From Apiosordaria backusii (lineage: Eukaryota; Ascomycota; Sordariomycetes; Sordariales; Lasiosphaeriaceae), in assembly GCA_030549205.1 (NCBI GenBank), contig JAUKTV010000002.1, forward strand, positions 3,472,001-3,536,000: a stretch of 64,000 bases of DNA, given 5' to 3'. A program made the translations under genes and the position numbers. The notes below the pieces were generated by a model. It was not told the DNA's origin, made no database searches, and saw only the letters and a list, made by a program, of their open reading frames with translations. Shown here one piece after another: positions 45,681-56,194 of this stretch. The first letter of the stretch is position 1. Each line of letters begins with the position of its first letter.

Positions 45681-45760
45681 GGAACTTTCCAGCACGTTCG
45701 TTCCATCTGGGCTCGAACCTTCCAGCAATCTTACGGCCGACCTATCTGGAACCTTCTAGC
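45681..45760. promoter_or_regulatory. Three heat-shock-element-like inverted sites
   Basis: GGAACTTTCCAGC (45681), GAACCTTCCAGC (45715) and GGAACCTTCTAGC (45748) share GAAnnTTC, the inverted core bound by heat-shock factor, spaced about 33 bp apart. They sit 150-230 bp before the coiled-coil gene start. Confidence 0.5.
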
Positions 45761-45815
45761 AATTTTCAAACCAACAGTTCCCTTCAAAAATTTCCAGATC
45801 ACTTCTTTCATCCAT

Positions 45816-45889
45816 CTCATCTTCTCTTACATTCTCTCTTGGCTTTCCATCCATCTTCTCATCTTCTCTTACATTCTCTCTTGGCTTTC
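45816..45889. repeat. 32-bp direct duplication in the 5' leader
   Basis: CTCATCTTCTCTTACATTCT and the following 12 bases recur exactly at 45816-45847 and 45858-45889 (period 42). CT-rich, just before the ATG at 45908. Confidence 0.9.
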
Positions 45890-45907
45890 TTTCCATCGCT
45901 CGACCCG

Positions 45908-46397
45908 ATGGACAAAGATACCACAATGGAAGACAGCCCGAAAACGCCCAAGACGCCTCAGTTTGGGTTGCCGCCGCTCATCGGTAACACTCAATCTCCA
46001 TTTACCCCATTTGCGGCCACAACACCACAGGCAACCGATTCTGTTCCCAGCACAGTCTCTCAAGATATGGTCAACATCCTTCACTCTATCGATAAATCAC
46101 TTCACTCTATCGATCAATCATTGAAGACTTTGACCGATCAAGTCCAGCAGCAAACAGATCAACTTCGTGACCTCGCAGATCAGCTCGCCGCAATTCCTGA
46201 TCACGTTGCAAAAATGTGCGAGGGTGTCACACTGATCCATGCTCGGTATGTCCTCCTCAATCCTCACTGCATAGCTCTACCTATATTTATTCTAACTCTA
46301 CTCGTATTACAGAAGCACAAACCAACCTGCAATTGCCGCAAACCGTTCCATCTTCGACACAAGACTAACACCTTTCCCACAACAAGCAAACCGATGA
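45908..46397 (+). CDS. Small coiled-coil protein, unknown function
   Basis: Exons 45908-46245 and 46313-46397 (GTATGT donor, TCTAAC branch, ACAG acceptor) give 140 residues. The N-terminal about 50 residues are Thr/Pro-rich (SPKTPKTPQFGLPPL). Residues about 57-103 form a coiled coil with an internal repeat (LHSIDKS, LHSIDQS) running into LTDQVQQQTDQLRDLADQL. Exon 2 ends IFDTRLTPFPQQANR. The terminal-exon sequence is tandemly duplicated downstream (46411-46473). The same frame is open back to 45839, but the start at 45908 follows the CT-rich leader. No family recognised; an oligomerising, possibly stress-induced protein is an inference from the upstream heat-shock-like sites. Confidence 0.55.
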
Positions 46398-46473
46398 TCG
46401 GCATGCCGACTTCCATCTTCGACACAAGACTAACACCTTTGGTGTCTTCCACAACAAGCAAACCGATGATCTG
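46346..46473. repeat. 65-bp tandem duplication of the terminal exon
   Basis: TTCCATCTTCGACACAAGAC begins both copies (46346 and 46411). The second differs mainly by a short insertion (GGTGTC) and lies past the stop codon. Confidence 0.9.
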
Positions 46474-49385
46474 TATAGTACGTAGGTGCTGTAGTTTAGG
46501 GACTAGGCAGTGATGGTTTGGTTTTGCGGTTCTATGCACTGAGGTTTGTGGAAATCAAAAAAACTGGTACTGCAAGTGTTCAACAGGCATCAAAACACAG
46601 TTGACAGACCACATAAGATAGCCGTAAGGCCTCGAAAAATAGTCGGTAGATCTTTAAAGATAGTCAACAGGCATCAAAATGGTGTAATAGGCCTTTCAAT
46701 GCAATCGGCACGCCTGTATCGACTAGTTTATGTGGTTAGCTATGCAGGTAGCGGTGCCAGTTTTTTTGTCCAGGGCGTGGACTATTATGATCATCATCAA
46801 ACCAAGCATGATGGTCGTTTCCAGGCTTTTCTATGCTATTTACCGATGAGTATGTGCTGGGCAACCCCACACCACCACACCATCCCGCACAACCCAACCG
46901 CCGTAACCGTTTGGGAACCATCTGATGGGTAGCAGTCTGACAGCTTTCTGACAGAAATATCAGACTATCGCGTCACTAAGAGTGCCGAAAAGCGGGAAAA
47001 CCGGGTCATGCATAGAAGCTTCTGCTAGCTAGGAGCTTTTAGTAATATTTTTACCGACCGAGTGGGTGATGGGTGCGCTGCACTGCACCGTACCTTGCGT
47101 CTTGCGTCAAGCCAGGCTGCCACTACTTTTGGCCTATCTCTCCTCAAGAGACTACCCGTCAGCGCCGCAATCGCACAGCCGAGACGACCCGAGAGTTGCG
47201 ACGTGCATATTTTATGCTTGCAGCGAAAAAGAAAAAAAGGCCAAAGATGGGATGAAAAAAAGAGAAACGAGCGAGCCTATCCGGGGACGGCGTTATGAAG
47301 CTTCCCCCTCTTTTCTCCCTTCCAAACAGCAGCAGCGGTTCATCGAATACCCGCCGCAGCCGCAGCCGCAGCCGCAGTGATCTTTCTCTTTTGTTTCCCC
47401 TTGCATGAATTTTTTTTCAGGCAAATCATGTTTTTTTACTTTTAACCCTGTCTTTTTGCCCAAAATGGTGATTTTCTTTTCAGGTTTTGGGGAACACAGG
47501 TTTTGACGGGCGGTCATCAAGTACTGGTACATTTGCTTCAAAACGGAGAGAACCCACCCATCCACCACACATTACGCACCTTCTTGCGGTTGTGTTACCC
47601 TACCCTACCCAGGATGACAACTTACACCAGCCAGCACATGATCGCTCTCTGACAGGCGCGGAAAAAAGCAGTCACGTTTCCGTATTACGTTTCTTTTCTT
47701 TTCTTTTGTATTCTTTTCTTTGCCATGGCTTTCTGGAAACTTTGGCTGTGTACGTCCCTCGATCCGTATGGGGGATATGATGAATGAAAGTCCGATACAA
47801 ATTCATTCTTACATACATTTTCCGAATACTTGACACTTCACCGAAAGAACAAGGAAGAAAAGACCAGACAGGACAGATGCATTTCACAAGGAACTTTCCC
47901 GCAGCACCTGGAAAGATGACAGATTACAAGATTACACAGGCATTTGGAATTGTATTAGGAGTCGGATTTGAGTAGAGCGGGAAGTACAGGCAAGTGCAGA
48001 GTTGCATTCTTTCTTACTTTACGCCTTCGCTGTTCGCCGATATGACTGACTTATTCCACTACAACTTACTTACTCAAAGCAATATGAGTATCGGGGATGA
48101 TGACAATTCCGGGTTGGGTCCTTTCGGTAACGAGACCTGACCGTTGACCGGACCGGATAGGCCGGGTTTTGGCAGCCAGGCTGAGCAGAGGGCTTTGGAA
48201 TACTGGAAAAGAAATAGGGGGTATGGCAACGCGGATTTGTCAAGCAAGCCGAGAGGAGGACGTCATTTGTCTTTTGGAGATGTTTATCACGGGATGCAAT
48301 GATTCAAACGAGATGGGGATTTGTCATTCGGGGATGTGGAATGATTACATACAACCGGTGATTCATATTTGCCGCTACAGCGTTGAGGATGATGACATCA
48401 CAGCTTTGCGTTTCAAGTGACTGAAAGCCACCACACTACACACACGAGTCTAACCCCAGATTTCCCGACCCCACGATTTACTAGTGTAGTGTATACTCGT
48501 GGAGGTGGGAGAGAGAGAGAGATGAAACTCGAACATTCATGAAACAACTCATCTAATTCTTGTGTCATTATCAACTACCGACCCCGAACTCCTCGCGGCA
48601 CGCGGCGAGAAAAAAGCGGCAATCGGAACTGACATCTCATCCATGCCCCTCCTCGCGCCGTAACGCCTCAAGCCACATTTTTCGTTGGCAAGAAAAGAAA
48701 GAAACTAATTTCTGATCCTTCTTCTGGAGAATGGGGGACGACAAAACAACTCCCGGTCGCGCCGTGCCGTCTTTCGTCAGCGGATTCATCATACCTGTAT
48801 TAAACACGAGGGAGACTGGGGGGGTTTGAGATTTAGTGGGGAGGAAGAGGGAAGGATTGCAACTACCGTGTTTTACATACACTCTACCGCCAACTATCTA
48901 CCCATGATCACTTCTGTTTTGTGAAGGATCAAATAGTGAAGTGATATTGGGGGTTTGAAAGGGCGAGGCTTGCGGTTAGAAGACTGTCGAAAGGATCGCG
49001 ACTACGGTGGGTTTGACTGCCAACACATTGCGCTACTGGATATTACTGCAATGCAGGACCAACATCAACTGGATACAATCGTGAGATCTGATAGCGTTCG
49101 TGTCAAAATAAACGTGCCATCATCTCGCAGGGTTGGCAAAGTGTGAGAGAACGTGGCGAGTTGCATTGTGGCTGGCTGGGGGCGGGGGGGAGTTCGCACT
49201 AACTCATGCAAGAGAAGACGCGTAGAAGGTGCGTGGAAGGCTGGGTCGCTTGTTTCAGGATATGCGGGTGTCAAGGTGAAACGAACAGCGACGATGCAGA
49301 CATACCCGAGGAACCGGATGTTTTTGTACGAGCTGAAGATGGTACAGTAATATAGTTGCCTTTTCGGTGCCAGTGAGATGCAGCG

Positions 49386-49407
49386 TTCTAGAATAGTTCT
49401 AGAAGAA
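49386..49407. promoter_or_regulatory. Strong heat-shock-element-like site
   Basis: TTCTAGAA, TAG, TTCTAGAA, then GAA: five alternating TTC/GAA units, close to an ideal heat-shock-factor site. No gene start is recognised nearby. Confidence 0.45.
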
Positions 49408-50296
49408 ACTCTGAGACGGTGAGGTGAGATGGGTCGTTGCATTGGAAATGGGGGGAGAGTACATATGAGTACAGTGGAGGGGAAATGGAGACGGGAATGG
49501 AAATGTGAGGAAGAGGGGTAAGGTACCAGGAGATGTGGCTTGAGTGGCTTGGGAGGTTGGCGGCACGACACACACTTGGAGAACATGGCGACACGTGGAA
49601 GAGGTTACACCAACCTGCTTTTTCTTCCTTCCCAAGGGTTACACGCCACTAGAAGAAAATGCCGCGAAGAGGGGGTTCTCCGGCTAGCACATACATACAC
49701 TGGTGTCGTGTTGGAGTTGATGTTGGATTGTTGGATGCTAAGTGGAGGGCTATCACCAACAAGCCCCCAATCGTGCGCGTTTACGAGGCGGCTAACGAGA
49801 AAGAGTGTGTACGCAACAACCGTGAATGGATGATGATTATCTCCTTTTGGATCTTTTACACGATGACCACCATTTGATGACATGACGATAGATGTGATAT
49901 GATGTAGCATCTCCACGCCACGCCGCCGCCCATTCAAATCAATAAGTGTTGTTGCTCGTATCGTCTTGCAATATGCCAGTCAGAGTGCCGGTGTTAACTA
50001 AAAGCTGTGTTATCGTGGCCCAGCCGTTTTGAGTCTCGGAGGTCACCGGCCGTTTGGGATGGATGGAACTGTGATGTTGAAGTTGAAGAAAGTGGAGATA
50101 GATGAGTTGGCCATGTGGATTGAGGTTACACGGCGGAGACGGCACGGAGGTGTGTAACCGGCTTATGGCTCCGGAGTTGGGCTGGGGGGAGGGTTCGGAG
50201 CCGGGCCGGAGATGGAGATAACATAGGGGTAAGGCTGAGGGGCACGTGGAAGAAGGGAGGAAGAAGAGGTGACGTTGAGGTAAGGTTGGGATCAAC

Positions 50297-50364
50297 GACA
50301 GGGTTGATGATGGGGAGACAGGGTTGATGGTGGGAGGGTCTGGTGACAGGGTTGATGGTGGGAG
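50297..50364. repeat. About 18-20-bp repeat, 3 copies
   Basis: GACAGGGTTGATGRTGGG at 50297, 50317 and 50345, the last two identical. Confidence 0.85.
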
Positions 50365-51122
50365 AGGGTTGTGGGCGCTCGGCGGATATGAGACTATCGG
50401 GTGGTCTATGGAGCTATCGGGTTTGCGCGGCTATACCCGATATCTACTTATCGTTATCGGCTTTTGGAGACGCGTCTCAAGCGCGTAAAGTGGTTTTCCA
50501 CAATCGGTGTAAGTTGCAGCGAAGGGAAGGAGCGACGGCTGGTTTCCACGATAGCGATTGTCTTCTATTTGATTCTCGAGTGGTGAAAATTTTGCTGGTT
50601 ATATTTCAGACGAAGGCCGCTATGACGTATGAGTCTTTGGTGTTGAGCCCCTGAGGGAAGGAACGACTGTTTGTTGCACGACTTTTTGACGACTCCTGGC
50701 TCACCAAGTAAACAACAACTGTTACATCGTCACTGGACATGGGGTGAAAAGACTCAACTCAGTGTCACGACTCGGTACTCGTCATCATCCCTCGTTGCGC
50801 ATAGCAAGGCATATAATATGTCTTGTTGATGTTGATCTTCGCACCTTCAAACAGACCGAAAATAGCTTCACCACTTCGAATATCGCCTGCCAGAGTTGGA
50901 AAAAGGGTGTGCTCGTGTGAGATAGGGGTTATCAGCGCCTAGTCTTCTCACAATCTTTCGAAGTGCCTCATCTTTCTTAATTCTGCTCCTTCTTAGCAAC
51001 CTTTCGTCCGAAGTCGAGGTTGGCTCCCACGTTTCGACCATATATACCCCGCTCAACTTCTTCTCTCTGGATTTTCCCTCCTTCACTCAACACCACAGGA
51101 TCTCGGAATTCACATCTTCACG

Positions 51123-53427
51123 ATGGACGAGACTTCTGGTGCGGCCGACGCTCCTCAGCCTGGGCAGAAGATGGAAAGCCTCCTGAATCAAGCGCGTGCT
51201 TCCCTCTCGAAGAAGCTGATCAAGCCGGCTCTGAGTGATATTCTTGCGGTAAGTTTGTCTCTCAACAAGATCAACACTTCACTCTGGATTCTTTTCTAAT
51301 CATTGGCAGGCCATTGATCTTTGTCGATGTAACAAGAACAACACCAAGCAAGCCAGACATGGCAAAGACAAGTCCTGTCACCTCAAGCAATTTGTGAATG
51401 GCGCCCGGAGTAAGGATCCAGACGCAATTTACGATGTTGCCAAGACTCCTTGTTCTTGTGGATTTGCCTGGCCTTCCTGTTCTTGTCCAGAACATCTTAA
51501 GGCGGTTGACCTCTTGACGGAATGCCTGGAGACTGATGGCCATTATGCTTCAGCTCTTGCGACTGGTCTTGGTCTTGTTCGTCTCCGACCCTCATCTGCT
51601 GCTGTAAGTCACTTTCGCCGCCCAGTATGTAAGAGCATGGTTCCTAAAATCATCAAATAGGGTTATTGTCGTGCTGCAAAGACCATTCGGCTCCTTCTGA
51701 AGCTCGAGAAAGAGGGCAAGAAAGCCAAGAAACCTGACCCCAAGGTCGAGAGAGCACTCAAGGCGATTGAGAAGGATGCTGGCCTCACTACCGCTCGTCT
51801 CTATGCCTTCATGAAGAGACTTGTTCAGGCTGGCATTAACAACACGTCTGAAAAGTACCGAGACGATGCTCACGATCAGTACGACCACATCCTCCTGCGC
51901 ATGGCTCACAGCCTGAAGCTCCAAGATTGTCTTCGCGACCCTGCTGCGAAGCTCCCCCTTGAACTACTCCGCGAGATCTTCTCATACTTGGGCACCGCCG
52001 ATATTATCCGTAGTCTCCGCGTCAGCAAAAAGTGGAATCGTATCATTAAGCATGATACGTTGCTCTGGGGGCAAGTTCATCTCCGCCAACCACGCAATCC
52101 CGGCCACCGTGTTTTCGCCACGTTCTTGAGAGGGCACCAAGGAATCAGAAGCTTGGTCATTCACGAAGTATCAGACTTTGGACTCTCCGCAAAGCGTCTA
52201 TACATGCTTCTCTTCGGTCTCCCCAGTCTCCAGCGCCTAGTCCTCTGCACCGCCCTCCCCCACCGCTGTGACACCATCCAAGCGTTGGATCCAGCCCCCG
52301 GCTCCCGTCAAAAGCTCGGCCTGACCCAGCTTTCCTTGAGCGGGTACATGGCCCCGGCTTCGCTGTTGATTCAGCTCCTCCAGCTGTCCAGCCAGACACT
52401 CGAGGTCCTGGACCTCATCAAGACGGGCGGCAACCCCGAGCGGGCCATCGAGGCCGTGCGCATGCCCAAGCTCCGGCGCCTCCAGGTCGATGCTGAGATG
52501 ACCGGTCGGAGCATGGACCAAAACTTGTTGCGCATGCCAGAGATCGTGGCGTCCACGCCGAGTTTGGAAGCGTTCTACTTGAACGGCTTCCTGCTCTTGT
52601 GGACGCCCGGTCAACCCTCTCCCAAGGGCTGGCCGCTGCTCAAGCATGCCGCGTTCGGTGAGGCAATGGGCGTCTCGGCCCACTCGCCGACGACAATTCT
52701 CCTGCCTCGCCTCTTCCCCCCCATGACGGATCGGATGGAAAAGATCGAGATCCTGACGCCGAACCCGGTGGTTGCCCACAACTACCTGTTCACCGTCATG
52801 GAAGGGGCGGAGGCGAGGCACCCTCTCCACTCCAAGGAGATGGGATGGGAGTTTGACGACGACGCGCTGCCGAAGCTGCCCAACTTGGAGCTGTTTCGCT
52901 CGCGCTGTGCGCTTGATCCGGACCTGCTGGGGCGCCTGCTCGCGGTCCCGGCCGCGAGCGAAGGATCATTGGCGCTCCTGGAGCTGGCGATAGAACAGCA
53001 GTACGCGATTCGGCACCCGGCGACCTGGTGCCCGGTCGTCCCCTATGAGAGCATTGGTGTGCCAGAGGAAGCGTTTGGGTGGGTCAAGTCGAAGAGGATT
53101 CAGCATTTGGGGCTGTGCTTTTTCAACTACAACCGGTTTACATTCCAGTACGGGCAGAGATTCGACGGGCAGCCGTTTTTGAACTGGTTGGATAATTTTC
53201 CGGCGTTGAATTCGGTGGCGGTGTATCCTCATTATCCTGGCGAGGGGGTGATGGCGTTCATCGGGAGGTTGATTTTGCATCCGAAGGTCAAGAGGATATA
53301 TCAGGACTCGTTGAGAAAGGGGTGTGAATGGAATGAGGCGTCATTGTTGGCGTTACAGCAGGGGGTTTATCTTCACCATTGCGATTTCAATTTGCCATAT
53401 GGGGCTTCGCTTTTTAAGAATTGGTAG
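51123..53427 (+). CDS. F-box protein with TPR-like N-terminus and LRR-like C-terminus (Pof3/Dia2-like layout)
   Basis: Exons 51123-51248, 51310-51603 and 51661-53427, all phase 0, give 728 residues. The N-terminus has helical TPR-like pairs (LIKPALSDILAAIDLC, LKAVDLLTECLETDGHYASALATGLGLVRLRPSSAA). They are interrupted by a Cys-rich insert in exon 2 with CRC, KSCHLKQF, PCSCGF, SCSCPEHL. The F-box is at about 237-280 (AAKLPLELLREIFSYL, IIRSLRVSKKWNRII, LLWGQVHL). Then come leucine-rich strands (LPSLQRLVLC, LGLTQLSLSGY, MPKLRRLQVDAE). TPR-F-box-LRR is the order in fission yeast Pof3 and budding yeast Dia2, SCF subunits tied to genome stability. Orthology is not claimed. A TATA-like box (TATATA) lies near 51040. 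Confidence 0.85.
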
Positions 53428-56194
53428 AGTCGGTTATGGGGTTTGGAGTTTGATGGCGCATGGTTTCGGTTTGGAGTTATTGTTTTTAGGAGTATGGTTC
53501 TTGCTGGACATGGCATGGGGGGTTTGTTTCTGGGACCGGTTTGGTGGTTTTGTTGATTATTGGTGTAATATATACATTGCTGTTTGTTGAACCTGCTTTG
53601 TGGTCGCATATCTCGTCTTCTTTCTACCGAATACACAGTTTGTTCCCTATCCAAGCCGTCTCAGACAAATATATACTCTGCTTCACCTTCGATCCGGGCC
53701 TCTACGGGTTGCTTTGACGCATCTTGATCATAAATTCAGCAACCCCAGTTTCCCTTGGGCTTCAAACCGCCTATGTCTTTCCCTGCCTGTCCGCCTCACC
53801 ATGTCTCCATGTCCCTCGAAACATCTGAAGAGCGGAACAAGAGTTCATAAACACCCCCATATAAGACGTCAGGTTCTGGACTTTGTGCTCACACCTTGCG
53901 TCACCTAGCCGGATACTAACACTGCAGGCCTCTAGCTTTTGTCTTGATCTCAACGGCTTCCTGTCTTCAAATTGCCTACGAGTAGGCGTTTTAAACTTGC
54001 CTACGTTGGGCATAACACCCGTTGCCAACGTGCCATGAGGCCGAAAATGGATTCTAATTGCGGGTGTAAAGCCACTGGTGATGATGTACTCTTAGCACCC
54101 TTGCACACCCTCGCGCACTCTCACCACATTAATCGGCTCTGTTTCCAACCACAACCGGGGGAAGAGAAAGACTAGAGAGTGGTTGGTTGCACCTCCTCCC
54201 ACGGCACATGTAAATAACTGATCTTAGGACTCGATAAAGAACCACCAGACAAGAGACTAGAGTCCCTGAGTACTTGGCACCTCAACTGCCTTGATATCCA
54301 GAACCTCATCATGGCTTTTCTCATCAAGAAAGAGGCGGGCGGGGAGGGCAACTGACGGGAAACCGCCACAACCTTTTTTACCTAGGACAGCAGGTCACCA
54401 CCAAAGCAAAACATGGGCTATAAATACCATACTGTGCCCCGTTCCAGCATATCTTTGCGCGAGACCAAACAGCGACGGTTCCTTACCAGCGGCTGGACTC
54501 GAACACCACTAAATGACTCGAGTGTTGAAACCTCACCATCAGTTCACTCGATCGGTTGATCGGGGCTCACCGGCTCTTTAGAACCCGCGGGAAACATGCG
54601 CCCGATAATAACCTGCTTAGGTAGGTAAGGTAGGTAGCATGTCCAACATCAATAATCATGGGGAGCCCTCATCGGGATGCTCTCTCAACACTAAGTACCT
54701 ATGATTGAGCAGCCACTCCTGCAGGGAAGCATGCCCTCTCCCGTTTCCAGAGTCCCAGTCAGGGAGGCTCATGGGGCACGTTCCTCAAGAGTCTCCGTTC
54801 GGATCTTACAGGGAGGGCCCAGGCTATTGCGGCTTTGCATACCTATCCTGAACGGGTCTGAGGTTCATATCAAGACAGGTAGGTGTGAAAGTGAACTAAC
54901 TTTGGTATTTCTCCTCCTAGCTGAGGTCCGATTCCTGGGGTTGGGTTGGAATGTATCGATCGAGAGGGGGGAGAGAGATGGAGATGACGGTTGCTGCTGA
55001 GAGTTTTTGTCAAGGGTTTGTTACTGGTGATGGATGGTCACTGATGATGTTCAGCTACCTTACCTAACTTGGAAAGAAGAATGCAGGGGTGGCGGAACGT
55101 CGGAAAAAGAGGATGAAAAAATGAGTTGATACCACCTACCTAGGCTGTAAGTGCAGAAAGTTGACATGAGTTTTGTATGCATGTGTGTATATATATGTGC
55201 CATCTATCATGTTCGAATCCCACCTGTCTGGCCTTCAGTTTGATCAGGTCATGGTCGTTTGTGGTGTACATCATGTATTAGTCCCGTCGGTCCCTCGAGT
55301 GTCGTCCAAGAGAGTCTAAGTATGTACAACATCCATGAGCTATCTGGGTGGTAGGTTAAGCGCGCGTTGTGTTGATTTGTAGCATGCAATAGGTCACATC
55401 TCATCACACTCTTATAAGGTAAAGACAACACAAACAGATATAATTCCCTCCCCAACAAAGTATATTGTACGACAATAACCCGACCTAGCCTAACCACGCC
55501 ATGCCTTCCTCCACGCCATGCCATGCCAGATGTATTGTAATGTAGTGTAACTTTAACCCCCAACCCCCTTTGATCCCTATCCCCCTCCCATCTCATCAGT
55601 AACAGCGATAAGTAAAAAAAGTTGATGTTGTGTTGAACCGGTACAAGTCTTTGTATCTCTGTTTTTTCTTCTCTTCATGACTCTCTCTAAGCCTCATCTT
55701 TCCTGTTCATCCATGTACACACACGCCACTCACGCCCAACACCAACAGACACCATTCATTCATCAGAAAACTCCACAATCAACCAAAAAAAAGCGCAGTC
55801 CGCAACATTGACCACAACCCCGCGCAATGCCATGCAAGATGAACAAAAGAGAGACAGAACAAAGTAAAAGGATAAACAGTTGGTATCATCACTCCTCTTG
55901 AAGTCTCCCATAAACATGCAGTGGGAAGTCCAGAGAGCCAAAAAAACACTTGCAACTACCGTCATGCCTCAACAACACTTTTTTAGTCCCATCCGTCGTT
56001 ACCGTCCCAATCCTAGCCCAAGTCGTCTCCAAGACCAGCCTACCCATAATTATGATACCGATACCGTCATACGAAAGGAATAAAGTACTTGGCCTGTTTC
56101 CAAGGTTGCGTATATGACATCGTTACTGGGTCTTGCGAGACCGCTGCTGTATCCTTGATCTTCGTGTGGTTCGCTCCTCCTAAGCCCGCCCCTC
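53428..56194. other. Gene-free 2.8 kb, convergent 3' ends
   Basis: Between the F-box/LRR-like gene and the kinase gene. It contains TAGG-type microsatellites (54618-54637). A B-box-like GTTCGAATCC at 55211 is not part of a foldable tRNA. No gene seen. Confidence 0.5.
54618..54637. repeat. TAGG/TAAGG microsatellite
   Basis: TAGG units interrupted by one TAAGG. Similar, in reverse complement, to the TACC tract at 35815. Confidence 0.9.

Larger units (their letters stand above)
43393..45907. other. Gene-free 2.5 kb
   Basis: T-rich tracts at about 44060-44220 and no recognisable coding sequence. Its right end is the promoter of the coiled-coil gene, with heat-shock-element-like sites (45681-45760) and a 42-bp-period duplication (45816-45889). 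Confidence 0.5.
46398..51122. other. Gene-free 4.7 kb
   Basis: No recognisable gene on either strand. It contains the 46.35-46.47 kb duplication, a CCGCAG repeat (about 47354-47377), an orphan double TTCTAGAA site (49386-49407) and a three-copy GACAGGGTTGATGRTGGG repeat (50297-50364). Confidence 0.5.

Noticed and set aside
45705..45730. Minus-strand GGTTCGAGCCC resembling a tRNA B box
   Set aside because: Stem pairing fails after two base pairs; the sequence is better explained as one of the repeated GAAnnTTC sites.
49065..49586. 173-codon minus-strand ORF
   Set aside because: Low-complexity Pro/Ser composition from GA-rich DNA; no motif.
55205..55225. tRNA B-box-like GTTCGAATCC
   Set aside because: Flanking bases do not pair into a T-arm and no acceptor stem or anticodon arm fits upstream.
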